Origin: an uncultured Collinsella sp.
Lineage (GTDB): Bacteria; Actinomycetota; Coriobacteriia; Coriobacteriales; Coriobacteriaceae
DNA length: 64,000 bases
Direction of reading: 5' to 3'
Assembly (NCBI GenBank): GCA_905209455.1
Contig: CAJLTA010000010.1
Location: 1-64,000, forward strand
Shown piece after piece: positions 43,705-51,467 of the stretch (positions within the stretch are counted from its first letter, which is position 1; each line of letters opens with the position of its first letter). The position numbers and the translations under genes are program-made. The notes beneath the pieces are model-generated. The model made no database searches and had not been told where the DNA came from. It saw only the letters and a list, made by a program, of their open reading frames with translations.

Positions 43705-44562
43705 ATGCGCAAACTGTTTTCCCGTCAGCTCGTCGAGGCCCGTCACGAGATGCTGAGCATCTATGAGGCCGTCGATCTGGCCCTCCACGATGCCGTTAAG
43801 GCCTATGTGACCGACGACCGCAAGCTCGCCACCAAGACCAAGAAGCGCACGCTTTCGATTGACGCGCGCTGCGCTAACCTGGAGGCCGTGTGCTACAACC
43901 TGATCGCCACGCAGTCACCGGTCGCCTCCGACTTCCGCTTGCTGCAGACGATTATCTACGTCGACTTTAACCTGCAACGCATGACCGATAAGGTTCGCCA
44001 GATCTGCCGCGCCACGCGTCATATGATCAAGGCCGACATCTCGCTGCCCCAGGAGCTCGTCGGTACGGTCGAGGCCGAGGCTGAGGCCGTCTACCAGGTG
44101 CTGGGCTCTTCGCTTTCTGCGCTCGTCACTAACGACATGTCCATCATCTGCAGCCTGGCCGTCGAGGACGAGCCGGTGCATGCGGCGTACGAGAAGTTCT
44201 TCCGCACCTTTAACCGCATGGACACGGGCGATTTTATGGACGACGACAGCAACTATGACGACCTGCGCCGCGCCATCATGGTTTCGCGCTACCTCGATCG
44301 CATCGCCTCGATTTCCATCGATGCCGCCTGCCGTCTGACCTTCCTGTTGACTGGTCAGCGCATGAATGCCGGCGATATCGCCCGCACTGATGAGGATGAG
44401 CTCGAGAGCATGCGCGTGCCTTCGGGCGAGGGTGTTATCATGAGGCCCGCCGTCGACGCTCGCTACGTTGCCAAGGTGCCCGCTAACGAGGTCAGCGAGG
44501 GTCTTCGCTACCTGCTCGATCATCTTGAGGATGAGGACGATGGCGAGGACGACGAGGAGTAA
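43705..44562 (+). CDS. phoU: PhoU-like phosphate signalling protein
   Basis: This 285-residue, mostly helical protein has two PhoU repeats: the first with VDLALHDAVKAYVTDDRKLATKTKKRT and IATQSPVASDFRLLQTI, the second with YEKFFRTFNRMDTGD and SRYLDRIASISIDAACRLTFLLTG. PhoU restrains Pst transport and PhoR signalling. It is longer than the usual 215-240 residues because of a C-terminal extension ending in a strongly acidic tail (DEDDGEDDEE). No phoR/phoB pair is in the window. Confidence 0.88.
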   Translation: MRKLFSRQLVEARHEMLSIYEAVDLALHDAVKAYVTDDRKLATKTKKRTLSIDARCANLEAVCYNLIATQSPVASDFRLLQTIIYVDFNLQRMTDKVRQICRATRHMIKADISLPQELVGTVEAEAEAVYQVLGSSLSALVTNDMSIICSLAVEDEPVHAAYEKFFRTFNRMDTGDFMDDDSNYDDLRRAIMVSRYLDRIASISIDAACRLTFLLTGQRMNAGDIARTDEDELESMRVPSGEGVIMRPAVDARYVAKVPANEVSEGLRYLLDHLEDEDDGEDDEE

Positions 44563-44599
44563 GTAACCCCGTTCGTCGAAAGATTGTAAATACCTAAGT

Positions 44600-44638
44600 G
44601 AGCGCGGCCTTGCACATGCGGGGCCGCGCTCTTGCGTT
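44600..44638 (+). terminator. Terminator between phoU and yggS
   Basis: A 10-bp perfect stem (GAGCGCGGCC at 44600-44609, GGCCGCGCTC at 44622-44631) is followed by TTGCGTT. The T run is poor. It marks the end of the pst operon and the return to the dcw tail. Confidence 0.55.
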
Positions 44639-44681
44639 AGCATGGGACTACTTGTTTGGCTGTCAGCGGAGGCGATTAGCA

Positions 44682-45419
44682 ATGGATAACTATTTGGACT
44701 TGATGCGCGCTCGCCGCGAGCAGATTCTGGAACGTTTTTATGCGGCGCTCGATCGCGCAGGCCGTCCCCACGACGCCGCGCGCCTCATTGCCGTGTCCAA
44801 GACCGTTGGTGTCGATGAGACCGTTGCCGCCATCCAGGCGGGGTATCGCCATTTTGCCGAGAACCGCCCGCAGGAGCTGGTTCGCAAGCTCACGGGTCTG
44901 GCGGAGCATCCGGAGCTGCCCGAGGTGCGCTTCGATATGATCGGCAACCTGCAGACCAATAAGATCAATGCGGTGCTGGGCTCAGCCGAGCTGATTCACT
45001 CGGTGGGTTCGCTGCATCTGGCGCAGGCGATCTCGAGCCGTGCTGTCCGCAAGATTGAGGCAGGCGAGCTCGCCGGCCCCCAGCGTGTGCTCATCGAGGT
45101 CAATGTGAGTGGTGAGGAGTCGAAGGGAGGCTTTTCGCCCGATGAGATTCGCGCCGCCGCGGGTGAGCTTGCGGAACTTGAGGGAATTTGCGTGCAGGGG
45201 CTTATGACTATGGCGCCCCGGGGGAATAAGGATGTGGCACGCCGCACCTTTGCGGGGCTTCGTGAGCTGAGGGATGAGCTGGAGGCGGCGCATCCCGATT
45301 TGAACCTGCCTGAGCTTTCCTGCGGCATGAGCGAGGACTTTGAGTCTGCCCTTGAGGAGGGCTCTACGCTCGTTCGCCTGGGCAGGGTAGTATTTAGCCC
45401 GGAGTTTGCAGTAAAATAA
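44682..45419 (+). CDS. yggS: YggS/PLPBP family pyridoxal-phosphate homeostasis protein
   Basis: This 245-residue protein is a non-catalytic PLP-binding protein of alanine-racemase-like barrel fold. The PLP lysine is K40 in LIAVSKTVGVDE, followed by FAENRPQELVRK, FDMIGNLQTNKI, VLIEVNVSGEESKGG, GLMTMAP and SCGMSEDFESALEEGSTLVRLG. It keeps free PLP and amino-acid pools balanced. GGAGG 9 bases before the ATG supports the start. In Gram-positive dcw clusters it normally follows pgeF directly; here the pst operon lies between them. Confidence 0.93.
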   Translation: MDNYLDLMRARREQILERFYAALDRAGRPHDAARLIAVSKTVGVDETVAAIQAGYRHFAENRPQELVRKLTGLAEHPELPEVRFDMIGNLQTNKINAVLGSAELIHSVGSLHLAQAISSRAVRKIEAGELAGPQRVLIEVNVSGEESKGGFSPDEIRAAAGELAELEGICVQGLMTMAPRGNKDVARRTFAGLRELRDELEAAHPDLNLPELSCGMSEDFESALEEGSTLVRLGRVVFSPEFAVK

Positions 45420-45479
45420 GGCTCTGAAGTGCGCACTGATTATCGGGGCGCCTGCACTAAACCGCGAGAGGACACAACC

Positions 45480-46202
45480 ATGGGCTTCCTTGACGAGATT
45501 AAAAATAAAATGCACCTGGGCGGCCAGCAGGGTTACGACCAGGGTTATGGCCAGGACGACGACTACGGCTACGATGACGGCTATGACGATAGTTATCAGG
45601 GCAACGGCTACAGCGGTGCTTCGGGCGAGGGCTTCTACACCCAAGACGAGCCGAGCAACGGCCTGCTTGGTCAGACGCGCCGCGGTGAAGCTGAGTCGGT
45701 TGCCGTGTATACGCGCTCCGGTCAGCTGGTCGGCGATGACTCCCGCCATGCCACGACGTATAATCCGCCTTCGCGCTCGCAGGACAGTGTTGCGAGCGGT
45801 TATCGTCCTGGTGCCTATGACACGCCGTCGAGCTACGCCGAGAACACCCGCGCCCGTGCCGCCGCTGCGCCCGCGCCTGCACCGAGCGATGCCTCGGCCT
45901 ATGCGAGCAATATCATCAACGCCACACCGCAGCTGCCGGCCTATGTCCTGCGCCCCGAGAGCTATGACGACGTGGAGACCGTGGTGCGCCGCGTTCGCAC
46001 CAAGCAGCCTGTCGCACTGATTTTTGTGGGCGTACGCACCGAAGTTGCCAAGCGCGTCTTGGACTTCTCTTACGGCTTTGCCTGCGGTCTGGGTGCCACG
46101 GTCAAGGAGGTGGGCGACCGCGTGTTCATGGTGCTGCCCGCCGGTTGCGAGGTCAAAGATTCCGATCTCAAGAAGCTTCGTGCGGACGGCTACCTTAAGT
46201 AA
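45480..46202 (+). CDS. sepF: SepF, FtsZ membrane anchor
   Basis: This 240-residue protein begins with an amphipathic membrane-targeting helix (MGFLDEIKNKMHLG), followed by a low-complexity linker first rich in Gly/Tyr/Asp/Gln (about residues 15-50) and then Ala/Pro/Ser, and ends with the SepF core domain (about 152-240: PESYDDVETVVRRVRTKQPV, FSYGFACGLGATVKEVGDRVFMVLP). SepF polymerises, bends membranes and tethers FtsZ; it replaces FtsA, which is absent here. The linker is longer than in Bacillus SepF (about 150 residues in total). GAGAGGA precedes the ATG. Confidence 0.92.
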   Translation: MGFLDEIKNKMHLGGQQGYDQGYGQDDDYGYDDGYDDSYQGNGYSGASGEGFYTQDEPSNGLLGQTRRGEAESVAVYTRSGQLVGDDSRHATTYNPPSRSQDSVASGYRPGAYDTPSSYAENTRARAAAAPAPAPSDASAYASNIINATPQLPAYVLRPESYDDVETVVRRVRTKQPVALIFVGVRTEVAKRVLDFSYGFACGLGATVKEVGDRVFMVLPAGCEVKDSDLKKLRADGYLK

Positions 46203-46223
46203 AGACAAGACGAGGAGATTCCC

Positions 46224-46505
46224 ATCAACATCTACACTATCGTCCAGCTGGTCAACACGCTGTTCAACTTCTATTCCACGCTTATTGTCGTCTACTGCTT
46301 TATGACGTGGATTCCCATGAAGCAGGGTGGTTTGCTTCAGGATATTGCCGCGGTGCTTGATAGCGTGTGCGGTCCGTGGCTCAACCTGTTCCGTCGTTTG
46401 ATCCCGCCGATGGGCGGTATCGATTTTTCGCCGGTCGTTGCGATTATTGCGTTACAGTTGGTGCAGAGGCTGGTTCTGCAGCTTCTTATAGGTATACTCG
46501 TGTAG
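46224..46505 (+). CDS. ylmG: YggT/YlmG family membrane protein with apparent ATC start
   Basis: The frame after sepF encodes a two-helix YggT/YlmG protein. Read from ATC at 46224 it gives 93 residues beginning (M)NIYTIVQLVNTLFNFY, with helix 1 at about 5-27, an RLIPPMGGIDFSPV motif, and helix 2 at the C terminus. GAGGAG lies exactly 6 bases before this ATC. There is no ATG, GTG or TTG in frame between the sepF stop and 46302. Starting at the ATG of 46302 would delete the first helix and leave the ribosome site 84 bases away. YlmG proteins act in division-site or nucleoid organisation and are usual between sepF and divIVA. Confidence 0.8.
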   Translation: MNIYTIVQLVNTLFNFYSTLIVVYCFMTWIPMKQGGLLQDIAAVLDSVCGPWLNLFRRLIPPMGGIDFSPVVAIIALQLVQRLVLQLLIGILV

Positions 46506-46566
46506 AACTGACTTAGTAACTTACGTCGGGCGTGTAGCGCCGAGGCGATGAAAAAGGAGACTTGTT

Positions 46567-47241
46567 ATGGCTATTACCCCTGCAGACATCCAGGCTCAGA
46601 CTTTCTCTGAGGCCAAGCGTGGCTACGATCCTGCCGAGGTCGACGTCTTCTTGGAGACGCTGTCCTCTGAGGTTGACGCTATGCTCGCTAAGATCGTCGA
46701 CCTTAAGGGTCGTCTGACTGCTACCGAGCAGCAGCTTGCCGATGCGCAGGCTCAGCTTGCCCAGGCTCAGGATGCCCCCGCCCAGGCCGTTCCTGCCGCC
46801 CCCGTGGCTGCTCCCGCCCCTGATTTCTCCGCTCAGGAGCGCCAGATTTCCGCTGCCCTGATCGCTGCCCAGCAGACCGCTGAGACCATCGTCAACGATG
46901 CCAATGAGAACGCTGAGCGTATCCGCAACGAGGCTGACGCCAAGGCACGCGAGGTTATCCGCCAGGCTCTGACCGAGAAGCAGGCCGAGCTCGAGGAGAT
47001 CGATCGTCTCAAGGCTTCCCGTGAGGAGTTCAAGGCCGAGTACCTCAAGCTCATCCAGCACTTCATGGACGATGCCCAAAACTCCTTCCCGGCCGACCTC
47101 ATGGCCTCCACGCCGGTCGGTTCCGCCGCTTCTCCTGCGGTGACTGTTCCCGCCGAGCCGCTGCCCGTCGCTGACCCGGTTGTCCCCGTGGCCGATCCCT
47201 TCGCCCCGATCGACAACTTCGCTGCCGACGACCTGGACTAA
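46567..47241 (+). CDS. divIVA: DivIVA-domain protein
   Basis: This 224-residue coiled-coil protein recognises curved membrane at poles and septa. The N-terminal DivIVA domain reads ITPADIQAQTFSEAKRGYDPAEVDVFLETL, followed by coiled coils at about 35-65 and 95-170 separated by a Pro/Ala linker, and a C-terminal Ala/Val/Pro region. In actinobacteria DivIVA (Wag31) steers polar growth; in cocci and rods of this class its role is less clear. AAGGAG precedes the ATG. It ends the dcw region. Confidence 0.92.
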   Translation: MAITPADIQAQTFSEAKRGYDPAEVDVFLETLSSEVDAMLAKIVDLKGRLTATEQQLADAQAQLAQAQDAPAQAVPAAPVAAPAPDFSAQERQISAALIAAQQTAETIVNDANENAERIRNEADAKAREVIRQALTEKQAELEEIDRLKASREEFKAEYLKLIQHFMDDAQNSFPADLMASTPVGSAASPAVTVPAEPLPVADPVVPVADPFAPIDNFAADDLD

Positions 47242-47267
47242 CATTCGGCCTACAATTTAGTGCCTAG

Positions 47268-47297
47268 AAAGGACCCGCAGCTTGCGGGTCCTTTTTT
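47268..47297 (+). terminator. Terminator after divIVA
   Basis: An 11-bp perfect stem (AAAGGACCCGC, loop AGCTT, GCGGGTCCTTT) runs into TTTTTT. It closes the dcw cluster. Confidence 0.95.
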
Positions 47298-47408
47298 ATG
47301 ACTGTACCGGGGCGCGCAACATAAAAAACCGAGCCCTGCACATAGTGGCGCAGAACTCGGCGAACGGGTGAGCGGTCAAGGGTAGGTTTTAAGGCATGTC
47401 CCAAAAAT

Positions 47409-47939
47409 CTACTTGAGAAGGAAGTCGGGGAGGGGAATGGTTCGGGCCTCGCGATGCTCGGGATCGGCGATGTGGTCGGCGGGATAGCCACAGACGAGCA
47501 TATGATAGGGATAGACGCCCTTGGGCAGATTGAACTGCTCTTGTGCCACCTCGGGCTTAAAATGGCATACCCAGCACGTTCCCAGGCCATGCTCGGTGGC
47601 CTCCATCATCATCTGATCGCAGACGATCGAAGTATCGATGGCACTCGAGTTCATCTGATCATACGGGCGCACCCAAGCATCATCGGTAACGCTGCAAATA
47701 AGAAAGATAAGCGGAGCTCCAAAGATAGATCCATCACGAGCAAAGCGCGGCTGACAAGCAGCAGCCTTCTCCAACAACTCCGGAGTATCAAGCACCATCA
47801 CGCGGGTCGGATGATTATTACAAGCAGAAGGAGCAATACGCCCAGCCTCAACAATGGCATCCACAACAGCTTGCTCAACAGAACGATCCTGAAATTCACG
47901 ACAAGAATACCGACCCCGAGCCAGATCCAAATAAGACAT
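47409..47939 (-). CDS. Nitroreductase family protein
   Basis: This 176-residue FMN-dependent flavoprotein has the N-terminal phosphate-binding RYSCREFQDRSVEQ, the substrate-side PSACNNHPTRVMVL, and the C-terminal GLGTCWVCHF and YPADHIADPEHR typical of small nitroreductases. The substrate is unknown. The ATG at 47939 has GGAGGG upstream; a longer frame to 48005 adds a hydrophobic stretch without support. The first half uses many T-ending codons while the second half uses the C/G-ending codons normal for this window, so composition changes inside the gene. Confidence 0.88.
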   Translation of the reverse strand: MSYLDLARGRYSCREFQDRSVEQAVVDAIVEAGRIAPSACNNHPTRVMVLDTPELLEKAAACQPRFARDGSIFGAPLIFLICSVTDDAWVRPYDQMNSSAIDTSIVCDQMMMEATEHGLGTCWVCHFKPEVAQEQFNLPKGVYPYHMLVCGYPADHIADPEHREARTIPLPDFLLK

Positions 47940-48122
47940 ACAAGCCCTCCAACAATTAAAAATCAAACAAACCCAAAGTAACCCAAACAGTACCCAAAGC
48001 AGCAATCAGCCAAACGCTCATCGAGGGCCAAAGTGTCCGAACGGATACCAAAGGTCCCTTCAGCCAAACCCCCATTGCGCTATAACTATCAGCCAAAGTT
48101 CCCAATGGTGGTACGTAAGGGA

Positions 48123-48201
48123 GCGGGCCCGGCCACTAATAACCTTTTGAACGACTCTGCTTGCAGCCGGAGTGAAAAAGGTTATTAGTGGCCGGGCCCG
48201 C
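48123..48201. repeat. Long hairpin with 26-bp perfect arms
   Basis: Perfect 26-bp arms (48123-48148, 48176-48201, outer GCGGGCCCGGCC) enclose a 27-base loop. On the minus strand the loop contains GCAAGCAGAGTCGTTC, which resembles the GCGAGCAGGACTGTTC of hairpin element A at 12 of 16 positions, all four differences being transitions. It may be a shortened member of that family lacking the inner hairpin. It lies 25 bases beyond the DUF47 stop. Confidence 0.65.
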
Positions 48202-48225
48202 GACCGCCGGGACACGTACCCCCAA

Positions 48226-48849
48226 TTAACTGTTCTTCATGACAATCGAATCCACGACATCGGCCACGTTCTCGCAGCAGTCGGCGCAGTACTCCAGGAA
48301 GGCGTAGACGTCACGCCAGGCGATGACCTCGAGCGGATCCTTGCCGTTGACGTGCAGGTTGCGCATGGCGTTGATATAGAGCTCGTCGGCCTCGGACTCG
48401 ATGGTGTTGATCTGGATGACCAGCTCGCGCAGGGTCTTGGACTTGCGGTAGTTGGGAAGCTCGACCATAAGGTCCTTCATGGCGCGGCAGGCGTCGGTCA
48501 CCTTGTGGGCGATCACGATGGCGTCGGGATGGATGCCCTGAATGTTGGTGAAGTAGACGCGCTGCACGACGCCCTCGATGCGGTCGAGCACGGTGTCGAG
48601 TGAGCAGCTCATCAGATCCAGATCCTCGCGCTCGAGCGGGGTGATAAAGGCGGTGAGCAAGGCGTCTTCGAGCTCGTGGTGCTTCTTGTCTGCCGCATGC
48701 TCAATCGCATGCATCTTATCGAGCATGTCGTGGATCTGCGCGGGGTCAAAGTTCTCAAAAATCTTGGTGAGTAGCTCTGCGGCCTGGACGGCGAGGTCGG
48801 CGCAAGCGACGTAGTTGTCAAAGTAGAACGAATCGGGTTTCTTTGCCAT
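48226..48849 (-). CDS. DUF47 family (PhoU-like) PiT accessory protein
   Basis: This 207-residue helical protein belongs to DUF47/PhoU_div, the partner commonly encoded beside PiT phosphate transporters. Recognisable are IHDMLDKMHAIEHAADKKHHELEDAL, FITPLEREDLDLMSCSLDTVLDRIEGV and INTIESEADELYINAMRNLH. It is thought to modulate the transporter. AAAGGA precedes the ATG, and the gene lies 67 bases after pit on the same strand, so they form an operon. Confidence 0.9.
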   Translation of the reverse strand: MAKKPDSFYFDNYVACADLAVQAAELLTKIFENFDPAQIHDMLDKMHAIEHAADKKHHELEDALLTAFITPLEREDLDLMSCSLDTVLDRIEGVVQRVYFTNIQGIHPDAIVIAHKVTDACRAMKDLMVELPNYRKSKTLRELVIQINTIESEADELYINAMRNLHVNGKDPLEVIAWRDVYAFLEYCADCCENVADVVDSIVMKNS

Positions 48850-48916
48850 GGGTGGGTCCTTTCGAGGCGAAGACGGGTGGGCGAGGTAATGCAGTCCGGA
48901 TGGACGTTCGGTTTGA

Positions 48917-49966
48917 CTAGAGGAACATCATGAACAGCTTGGCCATGACAAAGCTGATGAGTCCGCAGGCGGGGAAGGTGAAGAACCAGGTGAACATCAT
49001 GTCCTTGACGACGCCGAAGTTGATGGCCGAGAGGCGCTTGACGGCACCGACGCCCATGATGGCGCAGGTCTTGATGTGCGTGGAGGACACAGGGATGCCG
49101 GTAAGGGTGGCAAGCAGCAGGTTCGCGGCACCCGCGAGGTCGGCAGAGAAGCCCTGATACTTCTCGAGCTTAACCATGCTCTGGCCGACGGACTTGATGA
49201 TGCGCTCGCCGCCCACGCTGGTGCCGATGCCCATAGTGGCCGAGCACAGCAGCATAATCCAGATGGGGATGCCTGCATCGCCGACGCTCGTCTGGCCGCT
49301 GGCAAAGGCCACGCCTAAAAAGAGCACGCCGATGAACTTCTGTCCATCCTGCGCGCCGTGCATAAAGCTCATGGCCGCAGCGCTCGCGATCTGAGCGTAT
49401 TTAAAGAAGACATTGGCACGTCGCCTGTTGGCGGCGACGAAAAGAATCGAGACGAGCTTGCACAGGACCCAGCCCATGACAAAGCCCAGGCCGATGGAGA
49501 GCGCCAGGCCGTAGATGACCTTCATCCACTCGTGGACGTTGACGCTGCTCGCACCGCCGAGGGCGATGGCGGCACCGGTCAGGCCGGCGATAAGGCTGTG
49601 GCTTTGCGAGGTGGGGATGCCAAAACGCGACGCTGTGGCGCCGTAGACGACGATGGAGAACAGCGCCGCGCATAGGCAGGCGAGCGCCATGGTGCTGTTT
49701 CCGCCAAAGTCGACGATATGTGAGATGGTGTTGGCGACGCTCGCGTTAAAGTGCGTCATGATGAGCACACCGAGGAAGTTGAATGCGGCGCTCATGAGAA
49801 TGGCGGCGCGGGCGGGCATGCAACGCGTAGTGACGCAGGTCGCGATGGCGTTGGGCGCGTCGGTCCATCCATTGACGAAGATGGCGCCCAACGCGAGGAT
49901 CACGGTGACGGCAAGGACTGGGTTCGACACAATTTGGCCGAGGAAGGTTGAGAACGTTACGTCCAT
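48917..49966 (-). CDS. pit: Low-affinity inorganic phosphate transporter, PiT family
   Basis: This 349-residue membrane protein has about ten hydrophobic helices and the two inverted PiT signature repeats: VNGWTDAPNAIATCVTTR near the N terminus and AMSFMHGAQDGQKFIGVL in the second half, plus GIPTSQSHSLIAGLTGAA and GIPVSSTHIKTCAIMGVGA. It imports phosphate, probably as a metal-phosphate complex or with cations. The ATG at 49966 has no strong ribosome site. It works with the DUF47 protein downstream and complements the Pst system at 40-44 kb. Confidence 0.92.
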   Translation of the reverse strand: MDVTFSTFLGQIVSNPVLAVTVILALGAIFVNGWTDAPNAIATCVTTRCMPARAAILMSAAFNFLGVLIMTHFNASVANTISHIVDFGGNSTMALACLCAALFSIVVYGATASRFGIPTSQSHSLIAGLTGAAIALGGASSVNVHEWMKVIYGLALSIGLGFVMGWVLCKLVSILFVAANRRRANVFFKYAQIASAAAMSFMHGAQDGQKFIGVLFLGVAFASGQTSVGDAGIPIWIMLLCSATMGIGTSVGGERIIKSVGQSMVKLEKYQGFSADLAGAANLLLATLTGIPVSSTHIKTCAIMGVGAVKRLSAINFGVVKDMMFTWFFTFPACGLISFVMAKLFMMFL

Positions 49967-50216
49967 ATATGGGCTTTCTCGAAGTTTGCAGACACGTTAC
50001 AAAAACATGATAAATCGTATCACCTCCTGCGGGTCTCTTTACCGAGTTCTGATGGGAGAAGTGAACTTTTTGGCACTAAAATTGAATATTAGCCCTGTTG
50101 ACCGCGGGTGTTCTTTTTGCTAACACGCCATGCGGACACGTGCGATTACTACGACACTCCAAAACCACAGTCTGTTCGCTTTACAACATGCAAACATGCG
50201 TTCGATAATAGGAGGC

Positions 50217-50555
50217 ATGGAATATCGACAGACAGACGGCAAAACTCGGCGCGTACACAAGCAGTATGTGGACGTCGTGGCTCGCATCCTCGCGGGCGGA
50301 CAAGTCGTGCCGGTTACCGTCTGCTGGGTCGACGGTCGCTGCTTTACGATTGACGAGATTGTCTCGTCCACGGGCTTTGGCTTAACGGTTCACGGTGTTC
50401 GTACGGCGACCTATAAGGTGCGTTTTGGCGGGCACGCGACCGAGTTGTATCTGGAGGACCAGACGCGCGAGCGGGCGGACGGCTCGCAGGCACACGTGAT
50501 GCGTTGGTGGGTCTGGGCCTTTGATCGCACGCTCGAGGGCGAGCGCCGTAGGTAA
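50217..50555 (+). CDS. Small conserved-looking protein of unknown function
   Basis: This 112-residue protein has no family I can name. It is basic at both ends, has no membrane segment or signal peptide, and looks beta-rich in the middle (VPVTVCWVDGRCFTIDEIVS, GLTVHGVRTATYKVRFGG), ending with three Trp residues near RWWVWAFDR. A small beta-barrel or DUF6504-like fold is conceivable but unproven. The ATG at 50217 has GGAGG only one base away, which is too close; an ATG at 50196 would give 119 residues. Codon use is normal. It is divergent from pit. Confidence 0.6.
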   Translation: MEYRQTDGKTRRVHKQYVDVVARILAGGQVVPVTVCWVDGRCFTIDEIVSSTGFGLTVHGVRTATYKVRFGGHATELYLEDQTRERADGSQAHVMRWWVWAFDRTLEGERRR

Positions 50556-50634
50556 GGACGTACGGCATTCGGGTACAATGACAGGAATCTTGTCAGCTAC
50601 TGCGCTGTCGCGGCGCTTTTGAAAGGACGAAATT

Positions 50635-51330
50635 ATGAACGATATTCAGGGCTATCAGAACGGCCCCATCGAAACCGGCGCAAGCCGTGCCAAGGAGATG
50701 TCGCCGCGTGCGTATAATCTTGCCATGTCTGCCCTCATCTTCTTGGGCTTTTGTGCCATGGGCGCTGGTGCTTACTTTACGAGCACCATGGCGTTTGCCC
50801 GCATGATGATGAGCGGCGCCGCCCTGCCACTGGTCTTTGGCTCGTTTATTTTGACCATCGTCGGCATGGTCATGATGTCGGCCGCCGCCAGTAAGCAGTC
50901 CGTGGGCCTGTCCCTTGTGGGCTACGTAATCTTTGCGAGCACCTTTGGCCTGACCGCGTCGTTTGGCCTTGCCAACTACGACCTGCCCACCATCAACACT
51001 GCCTTTATCGCCACGGCCGCCATCACCTTTGTCTTTGGCGCCTTGGGCGTGACGTTCCCCAAGTTTTCCCAGCGCGTATATGGCATCGGTTTTGGCATTC
51101 TGCTCGCCACTATTCTGGTTGAGATCGTGCTGATGTTCATGGGCGTCTCGCAGACCATCACCGATCTGATCGTAATCGTGGTGTTCGCCGGCTTTATTGG
51201 CTACGACACCTATGTTGCCACGACGGTGCCGCCTACGCTGCCCAACGCCGTGCTCATGGCGTCCAATCTGTTCGTGGACATTATTAACGTGTTCCTGCGC
51301 ATCCTGAACATCCTTGGCCGTCGCGACTAG
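50635..51330 (+). CDS. Bax inhibitor-1/YccA family membrane protein
   Basis: This 231-residue protein has a cytoplasmic N terminus of about 25 residues and seven hydrophobic segments, with the family features GFCAMGAGAYFTSTMAF and a C-terminal FIGYDTYVATTVPPTLPNAVLMASNLFVDIINVFLRIL (aspartates in the last helices, where the BsYetJ calcium/pH switch lies). Bacterial members are pH-sensitive calcium leak channels or protease modulators. GAAAGGA precedes the ATG. It is a single-gene unit with its own terminator. Confidence 0.88.
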   Translation: MNDIQGYQNGPIETGASRAKEMSPRAYNLAMSALIFLGFCAMGAGAYFTSTMAFARMMMSGAALPLVFGSFILTIVGMVMMSAAASKQSVGLSLVGYVIFASTFGLTASFGLANYDLPTINTAFIATAAITFVFGALGVTFPKFSQRVYGIGFGILLATILVEIVLMFMGVSQTITDLIVIVVFAGFIGYDTYVATTVPPTLPNAVLMASNLFVDIINVFLRILNILGRRD

Positions 51331-51373
51331 TGGCGAATTGCGGCGGTGCTTGCCGTGCGTGTAAATCGATGCG

Positions 51374-51402
51374 AAAGGCGGTCCTTCGGGGCCGTCTTTT
51401 TT
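51374..51402 (+). terminator. Terminator with TTCG tetraloop after the Bax-inhibitor gene
   Basis: AAAGGCGGTCC pairs with GGGCCGTCTTT (two G-U pairs) around a TTCG loop and is followed by TTT, a typical stable intrinsic terminator. Confidence 0.85.
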
Positions 51403-51467
51403 GTACTCGGCGGGGTATCATGGATGGGAAAAGCCGATAGCGGCAGCGACAGGAAAGGTGACCACTT

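Noticed and set aside
46302..46505. 67-residue version of ylmG from the first ATG
   Set aside because: It lacks the first transmembrane helix of the family and has no ribosome site, whereas coding sequence with the expected helix continues upstream to ATC 46224.
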